Below, one piece after another: positions 40,877 through 63,965 of a stretch of DNA of 64,000 nt (position 1 is the stretch's first letter; the number at the start of each line of letters is the position of its first letter). Below the pieces are notes generated by a model that saw nothing but the letters and a program-made list of their open reading frames with translations, did no database searches and had not been told where the DNA came from. The DNA is from Blastomussa wellsi (lineage: Eukaryota; Cnidaria; Anthozoa; Scleractinia; Plerogyridae): positions 18,621,139-18,685,138 of the forward strand of contig OX393569.1 of assembly GCA_947652115.1 (NCBI GenBank). Direction: 5' to 3'. A program made the translations under genes and the position numbers.

Positions 40877-43800
40877 GTTGACAATTCAATATAGGCTCTT
40901 CAGAGCTCACTGAAAACGATCAGATAGTCCAAACCAATGTCCCACGACTCTAGTATTTATGTGAAATATTGAATGAGGTGTTGCACGCTCCAAGCGATGC
41001 TTAAGAGGTTCTTGTTGTGGGCACGTAAACCGTTTTATAGTTGCCAGTGAGCTGATTTAGTGGGAGGTGGCGGACAAACAAACCCGATGCTTGTTCAGTC
41101 TTTGTTTTTCACGTTGGGTTCAAGGTTGACTCGCTTCAATGATTTTGACAAACAGGCTCCGGACAATTATATATTTTTCAGCACGGGTCAAAAAGCTGTC
41201 TGACTGATCACAGGCGAGAAAACAGGAACAGGCATCGGGAGCAACGGATCAGATAAGGCACGTTACGGAACGTGTCAAGGAATTCTTTCATTCCCAAAGC
41301 GATCAATCTCTTATTTCTCTTGTGTAATATTCGCTGCTGAGCAAACACATCAAGAGAAACAAGCCTTTCGTGAAATAACTCGTGTTAGCAAGAGGTGCAC
41401 GAAATTCCCTGGAGTTACCAAAAATTGCGTGGCAATTAGTGATAACTGATATCGAGAGCTTGTAAATGGCGTTACAATTCATTCAGAAAAGCCGATATCT
41501 TGGTGTTACATTACTATCGCCGATTTCTAAACAAAGGTGGGATTACTTGGTCTCTCTAATCGTTTTCTGCATGACACGTACAAAGTGCACGAACTATTTC
41601 ATCATCTTTGCAATTTCCTCCTTGCAACAGATCTTTCAACAGAGAGCAGTACGTTTTCAAAATAGGAAGCTTTTCCGTTCTAGCTGAAGCCAGGGTCAGA
41701 CAATATGATTGTCATTTTGGCATCATATCTTTGTCAAATAAATGCTTTAATTGTTCATCAGATCATTGTCTTAGTTCATAATGCAGTTAAAATATGCGGC
41801 ACGGAGTTATTCAGACCCAATTTGCTTACATAATCCAGCTTTACGGTCTATACCAAAGTTCCACGAGTCCATTCCAGCACTTCCAAAAACCTTGTGAATC
41901 ACTCGGCCCTGGTGGGAAATGATTGATAGGCAATCAAAGTGCCATGATCCATCCAAAGGAATGGCGAATCGCTGTTACGATTATGTTGAGGTTTTTAACG
42001 ACTAAACATATGTAACTGTTTGTGTACGCTCTTTCCGGTTGTTTGAATCTGGATCGCGCGAACAGACCATTTTCCTTGACACTGAATGCTTGCGTGCTTT
42101 GTTTATTGAGGGCATTAATGACCTTTTCACAACGTTCAGGAATTACGGATGCGAATCTCTTTCAGTATTGAATTTTACCTAATTTGTCGATAACACGTTC
42201 TAAATGGCATTAATGGCTTAGGGATGTAAAACAATTTTACAATTACAAGGAAAGGGACAGATGGCTCCCTACTGCGCGCGCACTCTTTCATTAAATGGCG
42301 CTGGTGTATATTTAATGTGTTCAAAGGTATTGTGAGTTCAGAGGCAGAGTTTGAACAGGTTCAACAACAGCCAATCGCAGCGACGAAATGCTTGAGATTG
42401 AATCGCAAACATTGATTACATCTCGTCACTGCCGTACGCAGCATTTAAAACACGAGAAGCATTCACTGGATCGATTTTCACCACATCAAGAAATTACCAA
42501 CAATGTAACAGGTACGGCATCGACGTTTCTCGTGACTCATACACTTGTTACAGTATCGAACGCGAACCCTAATCTTGTAGATTTAATTCTATTCGCCAAG
42601 CCTGGACCAAGACATAAAAACAAAGTTGCCGCCTTCATTTCTAGCTATTTGTCCACAAACATCTACCTCTTGACGGTATTAAATTGGTGTTTGTGTTTAC
42701 CTAATCTTTAACGAAAGCAACGGCAGATTGCAGGTGCAATCGCGCTCCTAGAAATAACAAAAGATTGACAACTTGAACAAGTACGTCAGCATAGAATAAA
42801 TTCGCCTCATAATAGGAAAAGCACACGGAAACGGCCGACCCCCAGAAAGAAACTTCTAAAGCGCCGCCGGGTCAAGAACCAGGTTAAACACTTCACGAAC
42901 TACACGATAGATTCAATTTTCTATGCATTGGGAAACCCACCAGCTAGAAATTTAAACTACAGCTAGTTACATCCCAGAGGAGAACCACGGCAAGTTTCGC
43001 GTTAAGGAAAAAACAAGGGTCCTTCATGCTTTTCTGATCTTTTCTGTCATGTTAATGTTGTCAGCCAGGTGAATGTTTAGATGGATATTTGAAGAGAGGC
43101 TTCGCTAGGTACTCACATCTTTGCATGACTAAAATTTCAATTGTTGCACTAAGAAGAACACAGTGCCAGTATCACTAAGTTGTAATTGGAAGCAGTTATT
43201 AATAGACGATTTAAAGGGGTAACTATTTGGAAAAATATTGGTCTCGCTCTTTTTGGGTAAATTTATGAATTGAGCCGAAGGTGTGATCCACACGGCCAAT
43301 ATAGACCAATATATTCCCAATTATGGAACGGAGAAGCTACTTGCATGAATGGACTTGTCTTTTGTGGCTTTTTTGGCAACTGTACTAACTAACTTCTATT
43401 CTGCGCAGACACGTGCGACAAATTCACGAGTGCAATTTTTGGTAGTTATTATTTTGGACAGCCTCGAGGACCAATCAAAAGTCTCGTTTTCATTATGGAT
43501 TTAGTTGTGGATACAAAATCCAGTAGCGTGCATGTCATAATGTATCTGAATTAAAAACTAAGTGAAACTGATCGCATGAGGCTTTAATTCTCACTCCTTA
43601 GCCTGCGAGCAGGCTGACAACTGAGCGGGTAATATCGCGGGAAATACGGGTGTTCAGGTAGTTTCGTGTAACAGGTGAAGTGCTTTCACCTCAAGATAAC
43701 AGTGAACTTCCCCAAGAACATAACACACCTTGAGTATGAAACTGTACCATTCTTCGCTAAACTGGTGAGCCACCCTGCTGGATTGGAACAATTTGGATCA

Positions 43801-45126
43801 ATCTAGTTGTCAGCAAGGATGTTCATTGCATATTGTGTTTAAACTGGCATGACTTTCCAGTCAAAACGCAAACCATTCGTTAGTTGTCAGTTCAAGATTT
43901 AAATTAAACGTTTGGCAGAATTCAGTAAGGCGCAAGGAGATGGGGACACGTCCAGTGGTAATCATCCCAGCCCAGAGCCAAAAGCTTCTGTAAAATTGGC
44001 AGACCAAATGGATTTTCTCGTAACTAAATGTAAGGAGTTACACTTTCTTGTAACAATGTTGCGATAAAGCGTTTACAACCTCAACCTTTAGCTTCGGCTG
44101 ATAACACTATCTCCGTCCTTGATTTGTCTGGATAACAAATCTCATCCACCATTTTCAAATCAGCTAATAATTGGATGATAAAACTGACTTCCGACGACTG
44201 ATAAAACGACCAAGGCCGGTTTGCTTTCCGATCCGATTATGCCTCTCACTGTACATGGTCTATCTATCATCTCAGTGCCCCATGTCCAAAATAACAACTT
44301 TTCTTGATCAGGAGCGATCGATAAAATGGGTAGAGGACATGAAGAGTCATTGATGCATGAAGAGCCAATATCTCATCCCCAAATTGAAATAAGATGCTGA
44401 TTTTTGGTGAGTAGGCATTCTTCGTCATGTACTTTCTGAAGATCTTAATGAATCCCATAATTTCTAAAATTTAAATATTTTAAATATTAATTATTATTTA
44501 CTCTATACTTAATAGTAGGGACATTTATTTAAAAGCGCTCAATTTATTCTGCGACATAAACGTCGGAATAACAGCAACCCAAGGGGTCCTCAAAGTCATA
44601 ACACCATTTGCTTGGTCAGCATGTTTGATAGTACGTTCAGATGAGACTCAAGTATATCGCATAATTCAAGCGTCTAATAATCAGTCTACACTCTTTTTTA
44701 TAAGAACGTTCAGGCTGAGATTGACTGGATTGAGTCAGATGGGCGAAGAACGCGGTTTTTTGTTAAATGACCAGGTTGGGTAAACGTAAAACTGTAGTAC
44801 AACATCACAGTACAGGGTCGAAAGGTTCCAATTCCTGTGATTTTTGCCGCGTTAACTTTGTTTCGCCCGAAACGAAACGTCATCTACAGGTATCACAAAC
44901 AGGCGCAAAAAACAACTAAACTTGCCGGGGCCGCTTGGTGAGCGGGAGTTTAGCCTCTCCGCGTACACGTCTTTTGTTTATTCGCGCGTGGAACGCGCGT
45001 GTGACGTACGGGTAACTCGCGTGTTTTCTCGTGATCTTTGCAACCACGGAATTGTATGTCCTGTAATTTAGAACACTCTCTCTGGAAGCCAGGAGAAAAG
45101 TTTACAAACCAACAGAGCACCAGCCC
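40877..45126. other. Intergenic, no gene seen
   Basis: Separates the P450 start from the 3' end of the ankyrin gene. The first 200 bases probably hold the P450 promoter. The longest ORF (42388-42711) has no recognisable features. A short palindrome TAGCCTGCGAGCAGGCT at 43602-43618 resembles a solo MITE end. The stretch near 44980-45020 is CpG-rich. Confidence 0.5.
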
Positions 45127-47894
45127 TTAGCTTGCTACGTCTGCTACTTTGTCCTTAAGTGTTTCCAAGCCTTTCTCGGCCACGATGCGTGAGATCTTTC
45201 TTGTGTTGGAGCGGAACTTGTCACGAATTAGAAGTTGCTTTTGAACCACTGAACCTTCGGCACTGCAGGAAAGAAAATAGAAAACTATAGAAACACACTA
45301 ATCTTTGTTTAACATGACACTACGTTTGTGTGTGGAGAAGTCCTCAATGACGAAGACCGCACATGTTCAAACTTGAACCAGTTTTTCGCGACTGATTGGC
45401 AAAGAAAATCATCAGTTTTTCTCTGATATGTTAGAAATTGCTGTATGAATTGCTTGAACCAGTTATTATAACGCCTCTCTGAACACACTCGATCGTTTCG
45501 TAGCCTTGCTTGCGCGACATTCGCAATTATTTTGTAGACTTGCGCGTTGCCTTCGTAAACACGGATCAAACAAGATTCTTGCAAGCACGTAGCTACAGTT
45601 ACTATAGTTTTAGCTTGTTGTAAAAACGACTACTTTTATTTTCTATGTACCGAATCGACGAGAAATTACCTTTCTAGAAGTTCAACGCACGCACTATGTC
45701 CGTAGATCTCAGCTACTCTCTTCGGTGTATCGCCGGAGTTATCCGCGATCATAACAGGGGCCTGGTGATCAACCAAAACCTTCAATACATTTAAGCGCCC
45801 AGTCTCCGCAGCGCAGTGAGCTGGTGTCCAACCTCCCACCATGCGCGCGGTAGGATCAGCTCCGTATTCCAAGAGCAGTTTGACGCACTTGGCATGTCCT
45901 AGGTGAAGTAAAACGTGAGTCAGAGGACAGTACTCAAAAGTTCAAACTGAACTATTTTACCTGGCGACTTATGTTTCGCGCTTGGGTCGTATTATTGACC
46001 GGAGGAGAACAATAACAACAAAAACAAAACAGATTTTTATTGTAAGACTCTCGCTCGACAAACCGAGAATACAACCGGAAAGATAAACAATCACTAGGAA
46101 CGTACCAACCTCGTTCCCAGGGTCTCTCTCTTCCAGCCCACCGGGAGGGCGGGAAGATGAGAGATCCTGGGAACGAGGTTGCGAACGTACTATTTGAGAA
46201 TATCATAACAACGAAGAAAAAGAAGAAAGAACGTTTGCCACTGCTGTTAACTCTGAAAGTAAAGCAGTTTTCGGGGCGGGAAGCTACAGGAAACTGTACG
46301 TAGGCTTCCTAGCTACAGGAAACTGTAAGCTTCCAAGAACGGTTAATGTCCAAGGAAAATATCCGTGTACAGTTTTAAAGATCGGAGAACTTAAGAGAAT
46401 AACGAAGAAGGGTGTACTGCTGTTTAATCTTTTCTCTAGTTTCCGATTTTCAATGACTTCACTGCCATTTCAGGATTCATTTGTCAAGTATTCCGGCTAA
46501 AAGGAAACTGATGACCGCGAGTGAAGAGGCTGAAGGGGGAGGGGGGCGCTGCCTTCCTCCCTACCTCTTCCCCCTCGTCTTGTTCTTCTCGCTTTTAACC
46601 CCATCCTCGCCTTAGCTACTCTGATTTATGTGCTTGGAGTGCCTACAGGGGACACACGTAGTTTTGCACTTGAAAGTTTGTTAAGGAACTTAATTAACTA
46701 AGCTGTAAAGTGCATCTGATCGATAGAAAGACAACAATCTTCGGGACTTCAAGGGACTTACAAGATGGCAAGACCGCAATATCCATTTTAAGTACTTTTT
46801 AGACCAATACGGTCAAATCAATCATAGAAACGTTTTACTTCAGTGGTAAACCTATTACTCAACAGAACTTTGTCAGGTTTCTATCGAAAACGTTTTCGTG
46901 TGTTGGGGAAATTTTTGGATCAGATTAGCGAGCTAGTTTTCTCTACCTCTATGCGCCGCCCAGTGCATCGCAGCTCTATCTCCCCATTCTTCGTCTCTGG
47001 AATTAACATCGATCTTTCCAACTCTAATGAAGCTCCCCAACTCTTCGAGTTTCGTGTCATCTCCGAGCACACAGGTCTCGTGCAGGAGCAGATCATGGCT
47101 AGTATTAAATAACGATTTGGTCGGCGGCTTCTCCTGATTTGTCATCTCTCCCGAAACGGTCAACACTCCGCTGAAGGAGATGTAATTTGTTCATCTACTA
47201 AAATTCCCTCTTTTCTAGTATAGCGTCGGCGCTACTCGCGAGTAAACAAAGTAAATTAATATCTATTCGGCGGTCAGGTCTCCGGTGCAGGTAGTTTTGT
47301 TTGATGTTTGAGAGGGGCTATTGTTTTGGGACAGTGAGGCAAACAATGACTGTTGATTTCGAGATATAGCGCATTCTCGCAACGAGCTCTCAAGGGACTT
47401 TAACAAGTATTGGTTAAGTAGTTTTCGCTTGAATTAACGCTACACAATATCAATAAAGGAAAAAGAATCATAGTAAGACATGATTTATAAGGCGATAATT
47501 TTTAAAGCAACGCAAACAGGACTGCTTCAAATCTTTTTCATCAAATAAGTACGATTTGAGATATCTTAAAATCAATTTTCCTGTCTTCCTCGAGCCAGAG
47601 CGCGCACGAAGCGTGGAAAAAAAAACTATGTATTGTTTGGTACTGTACGATATTGTTCATGTAAGTAAACATAGGTTATAATTTGGTTTTATCAACTGGG
47701 TTGATAATGTCAATTGACCACCGTAAAGAGATTCAAGAGCTGACGTTTCGAGCGTTAGCCCTTCGTCGGAGCGAATGGCTCGCGAATTCGCTCTGACGAA
47801 TGGCTAACGCTCGAAACGTCAGCTCTTGAATCTCTTTACGGTGGCCAATTGACATTATCAACCCAGCTGATAAAACCAAATTATATTGTTATAC

Positions 47895-47939
<45 letters not shown>

Positions 47940-48309
47940 CTAAACATAGGTTAGCATACTTAGCTGGAGGGAGGGGAGAGTCGGTCTCCTTTGCTCGGGA
48001 ATCTAAGCCATCATGGAAATGAGGAAGAGAAGAAACGCCTGGGTCGAGCGCTGTTTTATTCGACCGCGTGATTTACAACATGGGGACAAGATTTGCGTGA
48101 TGTATAATGGCCTAGAGACAATCTGTAGCAAATCGAGACCGGAGTATAAATATAATTTTCTTACCTCTAGAAGTTGCCCAATGCAGAGCCGTCCGATCGC
48201 CGAAGTCTTCGTCCTTGTGATCGATATCTATTCGGTGAATCATCAACATACTTTCGAGCTGCTGATACTCGCCATTCACAGCTGCTTCATGTAAAACCAA
48301 CTCAGTCAT
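45127..48309 (-). CDS. ANKRD66: Small ankyrin-repeat protein, ANKRD66-like, with two alternative first exons
   Basis: Shared exons are 45898-45670 and 45262-45127 (stop TAA at 45127-45129). Either of two homologous first exons, 48309-48165 or 47145-46947, ends in phase 1 and joins 45898 in frame. The products are 169 or 187 residues. Both first exons give a helix pair ending D-R-T/A-A-L/M-H-W-A, the start of a DRTALHWA-type ankyrin repeat. The shared exon supplies two further repeats (GWTPAHCAAETGRLNVLKVL, then SGDTPKRVAEIYGHSACVEL). The last exon is a Lys/Arg-rich helical tail. The size, three to four repeats and the GDRTALHWA / GWTPAHCAAE wording match the ANKRD66 family, of unknown function. 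All four introns have GT-AG borders. A Penelope-like fragment sits between the two first exons. Confidence 0.82.
46107..46180. repeat. Foldback in an ANKRD66-like intron
   Basis: AACCTCGTTCCCAGGGTCTC at left and GAGATCCTGGGAACGAGGTT at right, with CTTCCAGCCC/GGGCGGGAAG inside: a 74-bp hairpin. Confidence 0.8.
46947..47145 (-). CDS. ANKRD66: ANKRD66-like first exon B (proximal)
   Basis: ATG at 47145; 66 codons plus one base, ending at AGAG then GTAGAG. It carries about 17 extra N-terminal residues (MTNQEKPPTKSLFNT...) before the same ankyrin helix pair, ending DRAAMHWAAHRG. It is clearly paralogous to exon A. An upstream in-frame GTG is not a likely start. Confidence 0.75.
47678..47940 (-). 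mobile_element. Penelope-like terminal fragment C, head-to-head, with 13-bp TSD
   Basis: 263 bp flanked by exact TAAACATAGGTTA copies (47665-47677 and 47941-47953). The first half is the minus-oriented unit, the second half an inverted copy, so two hammerhead-like cores face each other. Lies between the two ANKRD66-like first exons. Confidence 0.75.
47789..47825 (+). ncRNA. Hammerhead-ribozyme-like core (copy C, right arm)
   Basis: Has the exact CTGACGA box at 47793-47799, then a weakened stem II (TGGC/GCTC, loop TAAC) and CGAAACGTC. A facing partner on the minus strand at 47737-47771 has intact stem II but CCGACGA. Confidence 0.45.
48165..48309 (-). CDS. ANKRD66: ANKRD66-like first exon A (distal)
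   Basis: ATG at 48309; 48 codons plus one base, ending at AGAG then GTAAGA. Starts MTELVLHEAAVNGEY and ends DRTALHWATSRG. It has no N-terminal extension, so it gives the shorter protein. Confidence 0.75.
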
Positions 48310-49290
48310 CCCTCCAGTCGTCAGTAACTAGAATAACCTGCAGATATTTTAATAACATTTGAGCGATATTGCGACAGTGATTAGCGAGAATTCATAAAAG
48401 AGGATATAATAGGGGATAAACAGCATTTAGCACCAGCAGAAATAATCATTTTTTTTTTTAAGATATCAGAGAACTAAAGACTGTAACCAAAAGACGCAAA
48501 GAATTTTCGGCCCCATCTCCATTTTAATATTAGATACCTCAGATCTGTACATATATCATAACGTTCACCTAAAATCCCTAAAATCGACAGAATTTACAGT
48601 TTCCGTCAAGCATAATTTTAATTACGGTTTCGACGTATGGTTTCCCTTTCTTAAATGGTCGATGTCATTTTTAACGGTCGATGCCATATGATTGGTAATT
48701 CGAAATGGACGATACCATATCGGCTTTAGTTTAGGACTGGACTGGGTGTGGTGAAACGCATTCACCACACGCACTGACCAAATGCTTAATTTTTCACTTT
48801 CACTTCGGTTTGCTTACGGTTAACTTTTTGGTTGGCTAGGGAAATACTCTAAAAAACGATTAATTAATTAAAGTCATCTTTTGTAATAAAATTTGTCGGG
48901 GGCATAGCAGATCAACGTGGTTGTGTAATAACGAGAGAGTGGTGTTAGCATACAAGAGTTTCCGGGTTCGATATGATGCTGTTATTCTTTTTTCGATATT
49001 CTTTTAGTAGAATGAAGAGAGGTAAAAAATTCCTACGTTTTGCTAAAATGGCGTCGACCGTTTACAAAATGGACACGTGCGGCTCCGGAATATGGCGAAT
49101 TCTAACTTTCAGGACTGCACAGTGTAAATGCAGCGTGGTGTTTGTTCACGGTTAGTTCGCGCGCGAAACAATCAAATGCGTATCTGAAACTTATAGAAAA
49201 ACCATCCCCTCGGTTGCACTTTCGGCACTTTGTACCTAGCCAGAAGTGGCTAGTTTAAGGGAAAAACGCAATGTTTTGCAATCTACTCTG

Positions 49291-49432
49291 TTTTATTCGT
49301 TTAGTCCGTCGAGCGTGAAACGAAACAAGGCAAGTGGAAAATGAGAGCGGCGAGACGCGCGAAAACTCGGGCGTCATGCCGCCTTTCATTTTCCACTCGC
49401 GCTTTCATTCACGTTCAACGGACAAAGATAAA
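49291..49432. repeat. Foldback element
   Basis: TTTTATTCGTTTAGTCCGTC at left pairs with GACGGACTAA-like sequence at right (AACGGACAAAGATAAAA). Inner GCAAGTGGAAAATGAGAGC pairs with CATTTTCCACTCGCGC. About 142 bp. Confidence 0.65.
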
Positions 49433-49839
49433 ACACTTAGGAACTGCTCGTAATCAATGTAAGGACTGATGGCCGGGGATGTATAACAACTGATATGTTA
49501 TACGACTTCAAAAAAGGAACTGGTCGTGCGAGGAATTGTCTGGACACGAATCCCCGAGACACCGCGCATGACGGTACGATTTTTCGATGTGGTCATCACC
49601 AGCAAGGGAAGCCATGATGCATCGATCAATGACAGAATTTAGTACAAACGAGTGAACTTACGATGCTTATAGAAAAAGTTGGAATCAAAATTATGAATGT
49701 GGAAACTTAGAGGTAAATAAACATAAAACAATGTACCTCTAGTGTAACTCTAAACCTTAAGTATTTAGGGGTTTCTTTAAACATCGCAGAAATGCTCACG
49801 TTTTGAGACATTCTCTCGTTTTTCCGAAGTGTCATCCCC

Positions 49840-49965
49840 GATTTCCTCTATGAGACTTGCGCGCAGGGAATCATGGTAGTTATATTCATCACGACATCTT
49901 CGAGACGAAGTTGAATACAACTACCATGATTCTCTGTGCGCAAGCCTCGTAGAGGGAATCGGCCA
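49840..49965. repeat. Foldback element
   Basis: GAATCATGGTAGTTATATTC and its near complement GAATACAACTACCATGATTC, with outer TCCTCTATGAGACTTGCGC pairing with GCGCAAGCCTCGTAGAGGGA. Loop about 25 nt. Confidence 0.75.
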
Positions 49966-50889
49966 TTGTCGAGACTTGATTCCAACTTCATGCAGCTATG
50001 CCTGGGCTTCCGTCCTGTAGGCAAGAAGGACGCTCTGCGACCAAGCGATGGAAAAGCTTAGCGCCTGAGCGCGCGCGTTGTAAATATTTGTCTTAGCATT
50101 GCTATAAGTTTTGTCAACGGCTATTTGAAACTGTGCGGCTTTACTGCAGAATATTACACTCCCGGGAGGAAGCGCGGTAGAATATACCAATTAAAGAACT
50201 TTGACCAAAATACCTCAATTTCGCCGCGCTAGTAACGCATGCATGGTGATCTGACTTCCAGCAATGAACTTTACTGCAATTTGATTTCGCTTTATCAGCG
50301 AATTAAAAACTGATTTCATCCAACTAAAACAATTATTTCAATTCAAATGAACACTTCTCGCTGCCAGTGGCATCATCAAAATCGAATCAAAACTATGCCT
50401 ACTGCCTCAAGATTTCGCTTATTTTCATTTCCTCGCCAGTTCCTGAACGACCTGATATCGCCAACGCCGGACGAGACCAGCCAGCCGATCTTAATGGCCA
50501 CTGAAACCTCCTGCCCTCTTTCTGGTGGCCCAGTTGTGCCCTTCAGGGGGTTCACACTGACAGGCACACACACTCTTCGAGGAATTCCGAGTTTACCAAT
50601 GCCATCAAGTTTCTTGGAGAGTCGGGCTCCGATTCGGCTCGAATCCGGTTGCAGTGTATGTAAAAGAAGAAGCGGACAACGTACATATAGATTGAGCTAT
50701 GGATTATTGCACTCCGATTACCGCCTGATCAAGGTTCAGTCAAAGGATAAACAAATGTGTTACGACGGCTTTCAAACAGCTATTGATCGACGCGGAGTTT
50801 CAGAAGATATGTTTTCATGGGACATCAACATGTTACGGAACAGAAATTCAAAGAAAGACGCCCTGTTACATTTCAATTTTTGCTATGTG

Positions 50890-51315
50890 ACCGCGTGTCC
50901 ACGTAGTCGTGTAGCCGCGGAGCTGCGTAACCACATAGCCGCGTCGCTCCCTAGCCGCGCAGACACTTAGCCGCGTAGGCGCGTAACCATCTAGTCACAT
51001 AGCCACGCAGCCGCGTAGATGTGTAGCCACCTAGGCGCGTAGCTTCCTAGGCGCGTAACCACCTAGCCACATAGCCACGCAGCCGGGTAGATGCGTCGCC
51101 ACCTAGCCGCGCAGCCACCTAGCCTCGTAGCCGTGTTGCCACCCAGTAATTTATTTTCCTTTCTCTCGCCGCGAAAGATAAGAACGCCTGATCGCAAGTT
51201 ACCACCTGCTAGCCAGCAAGCCGCGCAGCCACCTAGCCGCATAGCAAAGTAGGCACGTACGTAGCCACCCACATACCCACGTAGCCGCCCAGCCACATCG
51301 CCATGTGGCCGCGTA
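50890..51315. repeat. 9-bp GC-rich satellite with 72-bp higher-order period
   Basis: Degenerate tandem units of about 9 bp, typically TAGCCACGT / TAGCCGCGC, interrupted at about 51140-51200. Longer blocks recur 72 bp apart: AACCATCTAGTCACATAGCC at 50985 and AACCACCTAGCCACATAGCC at 51057. Confidence 0.8.
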
Positions 51316-52712
51316 GCCACGTAGGTGCAGCTTTGAGTGGCAAGGTATTTTGCAGTTACTGTGCTTTTTTTAAACAAAAACCTAACATGCTTTTGAACGT
51401 ACTCTTCAATAACACTTTTAAACTTTTGCTTCACAAGCAGCTGGCGTGGCCGGCTTGGGAAAAGGATAGTAGCGTAAACAAGGAAATACGAAGTGGAAGT
51501 TTTGGGTTGAGTTAACTCAAACCTCTCCTTGCGCACACATCGCTATTACGGGCAGTATTCTTCGTCCGAAGGAACCAAAATATCCCGCAGTCCGATCGCG
51601 CTTTCTTCCACTATCTTTGAAAGAACGCATTCCGTCCTGACTTTTGTACCCCTACCGCGCGGGAGACTTCATACGTTGCTCACAAAAAAGGGTCCGCTCT
51701 TGTGTTACAAAACGGCATCCCTAGCTCGGTCACATTCTTTGTGCAAAGACTTCCGATCAAGGAGATGGTATTTCTAAAACATAACTCGTGAACCACTTGG
51801 ATTCTTTCTATTTTGGCACTTTGCATCCGTAGCTGTCCCAGTTCTGTTGTTAATATCGACTGCGCCAGAAATTTAGTGTCGCTTCGCTTGAACAAGTTTT
51901 TCAGGCGTATGAAACTATTTTAAAAAATCCCTAGTTTGCGTGACGATTAATATCAACACAAAAGTCAAAGACCGCACAAAAGAAAGCGCAGTTTTCAATA
52001 GGTCTCAAGGAAAATTAGAGTCTATTCGTGTCCAACAAAGGCATCCAGGAGAATTTAAAAGTACAATTAAAAATCTAAGTTATTTATGCAAAACTTAATC
52101 CGTGTTTTATCGCGTAAACAATTAGTCTCCATCAAGTAATAGACAGTATAATTGAAATTTTCATCGGTCGATGATGCAAAATATTTTGATGCCTCTCATA
52201 AAATAATTCAGATTGAAAATACTTCTCGAAAACGGGAAGTTTATGGCTGTAAACAAAAGTTGGAATTTGTAAGAGTCGCTTTAAACCGTGGGATAGGTTG
52301 CCCACATATATGGGATTTCTAGACTTGGTCGCTCTTGATAGAATTTTACGCAGGAAATACCGCTGTGTTGTTGCTTAGGGCACGTAGAATATAAACAAGA
52401 TCTCACCTTATAGAACGTAGTATTCAACCGGGTGATCTTGGTAACTCTAACTAGTGAACAAGTCTTGCTCTGTGTGCTTTTGAAAGCAAGATCAGCGCAG
52501 CCAGCTGTTTACTAGCACACATATCACAGCCAAGTTTAATACACCGGGTGCAAAGGAATGTTATCCGAGGGGCGTTCGAGGCATTCTCGTCCCCATTGCC
52601 CTTCGTTTCGGATTAGGGCCTGCAGTGCGTGCAAAGGAAAACATTCATTCACTTAAGCTTCGAGTGGTCCTTAGTCCTCTCTACATTTTATAACCATGAA
52701 CCGTCTAGCTGC

Positions 52713-52738
52713 TAGTCTGCGTGGAGTTGTCTACTATT
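52713..52738 (+). repeat. Solo end of the MITE seen at 6825
   Basis: TAGTCTGCGTGGAGTTGTCT then ACTATT, nearly identical to the terminal repeat at 6825-6850. No matching right end nearby. Confidence 0.5.
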
Positions 52739-53137
52739 TACTAAACCAGTAAACAAGTATGCATGAATCGTTATTTCATAAAAGGAAAAACAAACGCGAA
52801 CCAACGTGAAGCAATATATAAAACCACCACAAGCTGCCTACGCACGCTCATAATTTTATTTTGTCATTCAAATAAACATCTGTAGTAGAGACGCCGGCGT
52901 ACTTTGTTTTTATCTCAAGCATAGAAAAAGTTGGAAAAAGAGACTGCTGTCCCGCATTTGTCCGGCCGGGAACTGTAAGAATCTGGGAACCAGCGGAAAT
53001 TACACGGAATCGAGGTTTATCGACAGAGAAATGGGCACAAATAACACAAGCACGATATTACATTCAGTGCGGAAGGAACATGAAAGATGACTTCTGTTGC
53101 TATTTCCCTTCGCATCTTCAGTATTTTCGAGGGTTAA

Positions 53138-63965
<10,828 letters not shown>

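Larger units (their letters stand above)
48310..53137. other. Intergenic between ANKRD66-like and MIB1; repeats only
   Basis: Contains two foldback elements (49291-49432 and 49840-49965), the 9-bp satellite (50890-51315) and a solo MITE end at 52713-52738. The two ORFs around 50347-51536 read into or out of the satellite and look non-coding. The MIB1 promoter should lie in roughly the last 400 bases, which have no obvious TATA box. Confidence 0.5.

Noticed and set aside
42388..42711. 107-codon plus-strand ORF upstream of the P450
   Set aside because: No recognisable family and ordinary non-coding composition.
51063..51536. 157-codon minus-strand ORF
   Set aside because: Mostly translation of the 9-bp satellite.
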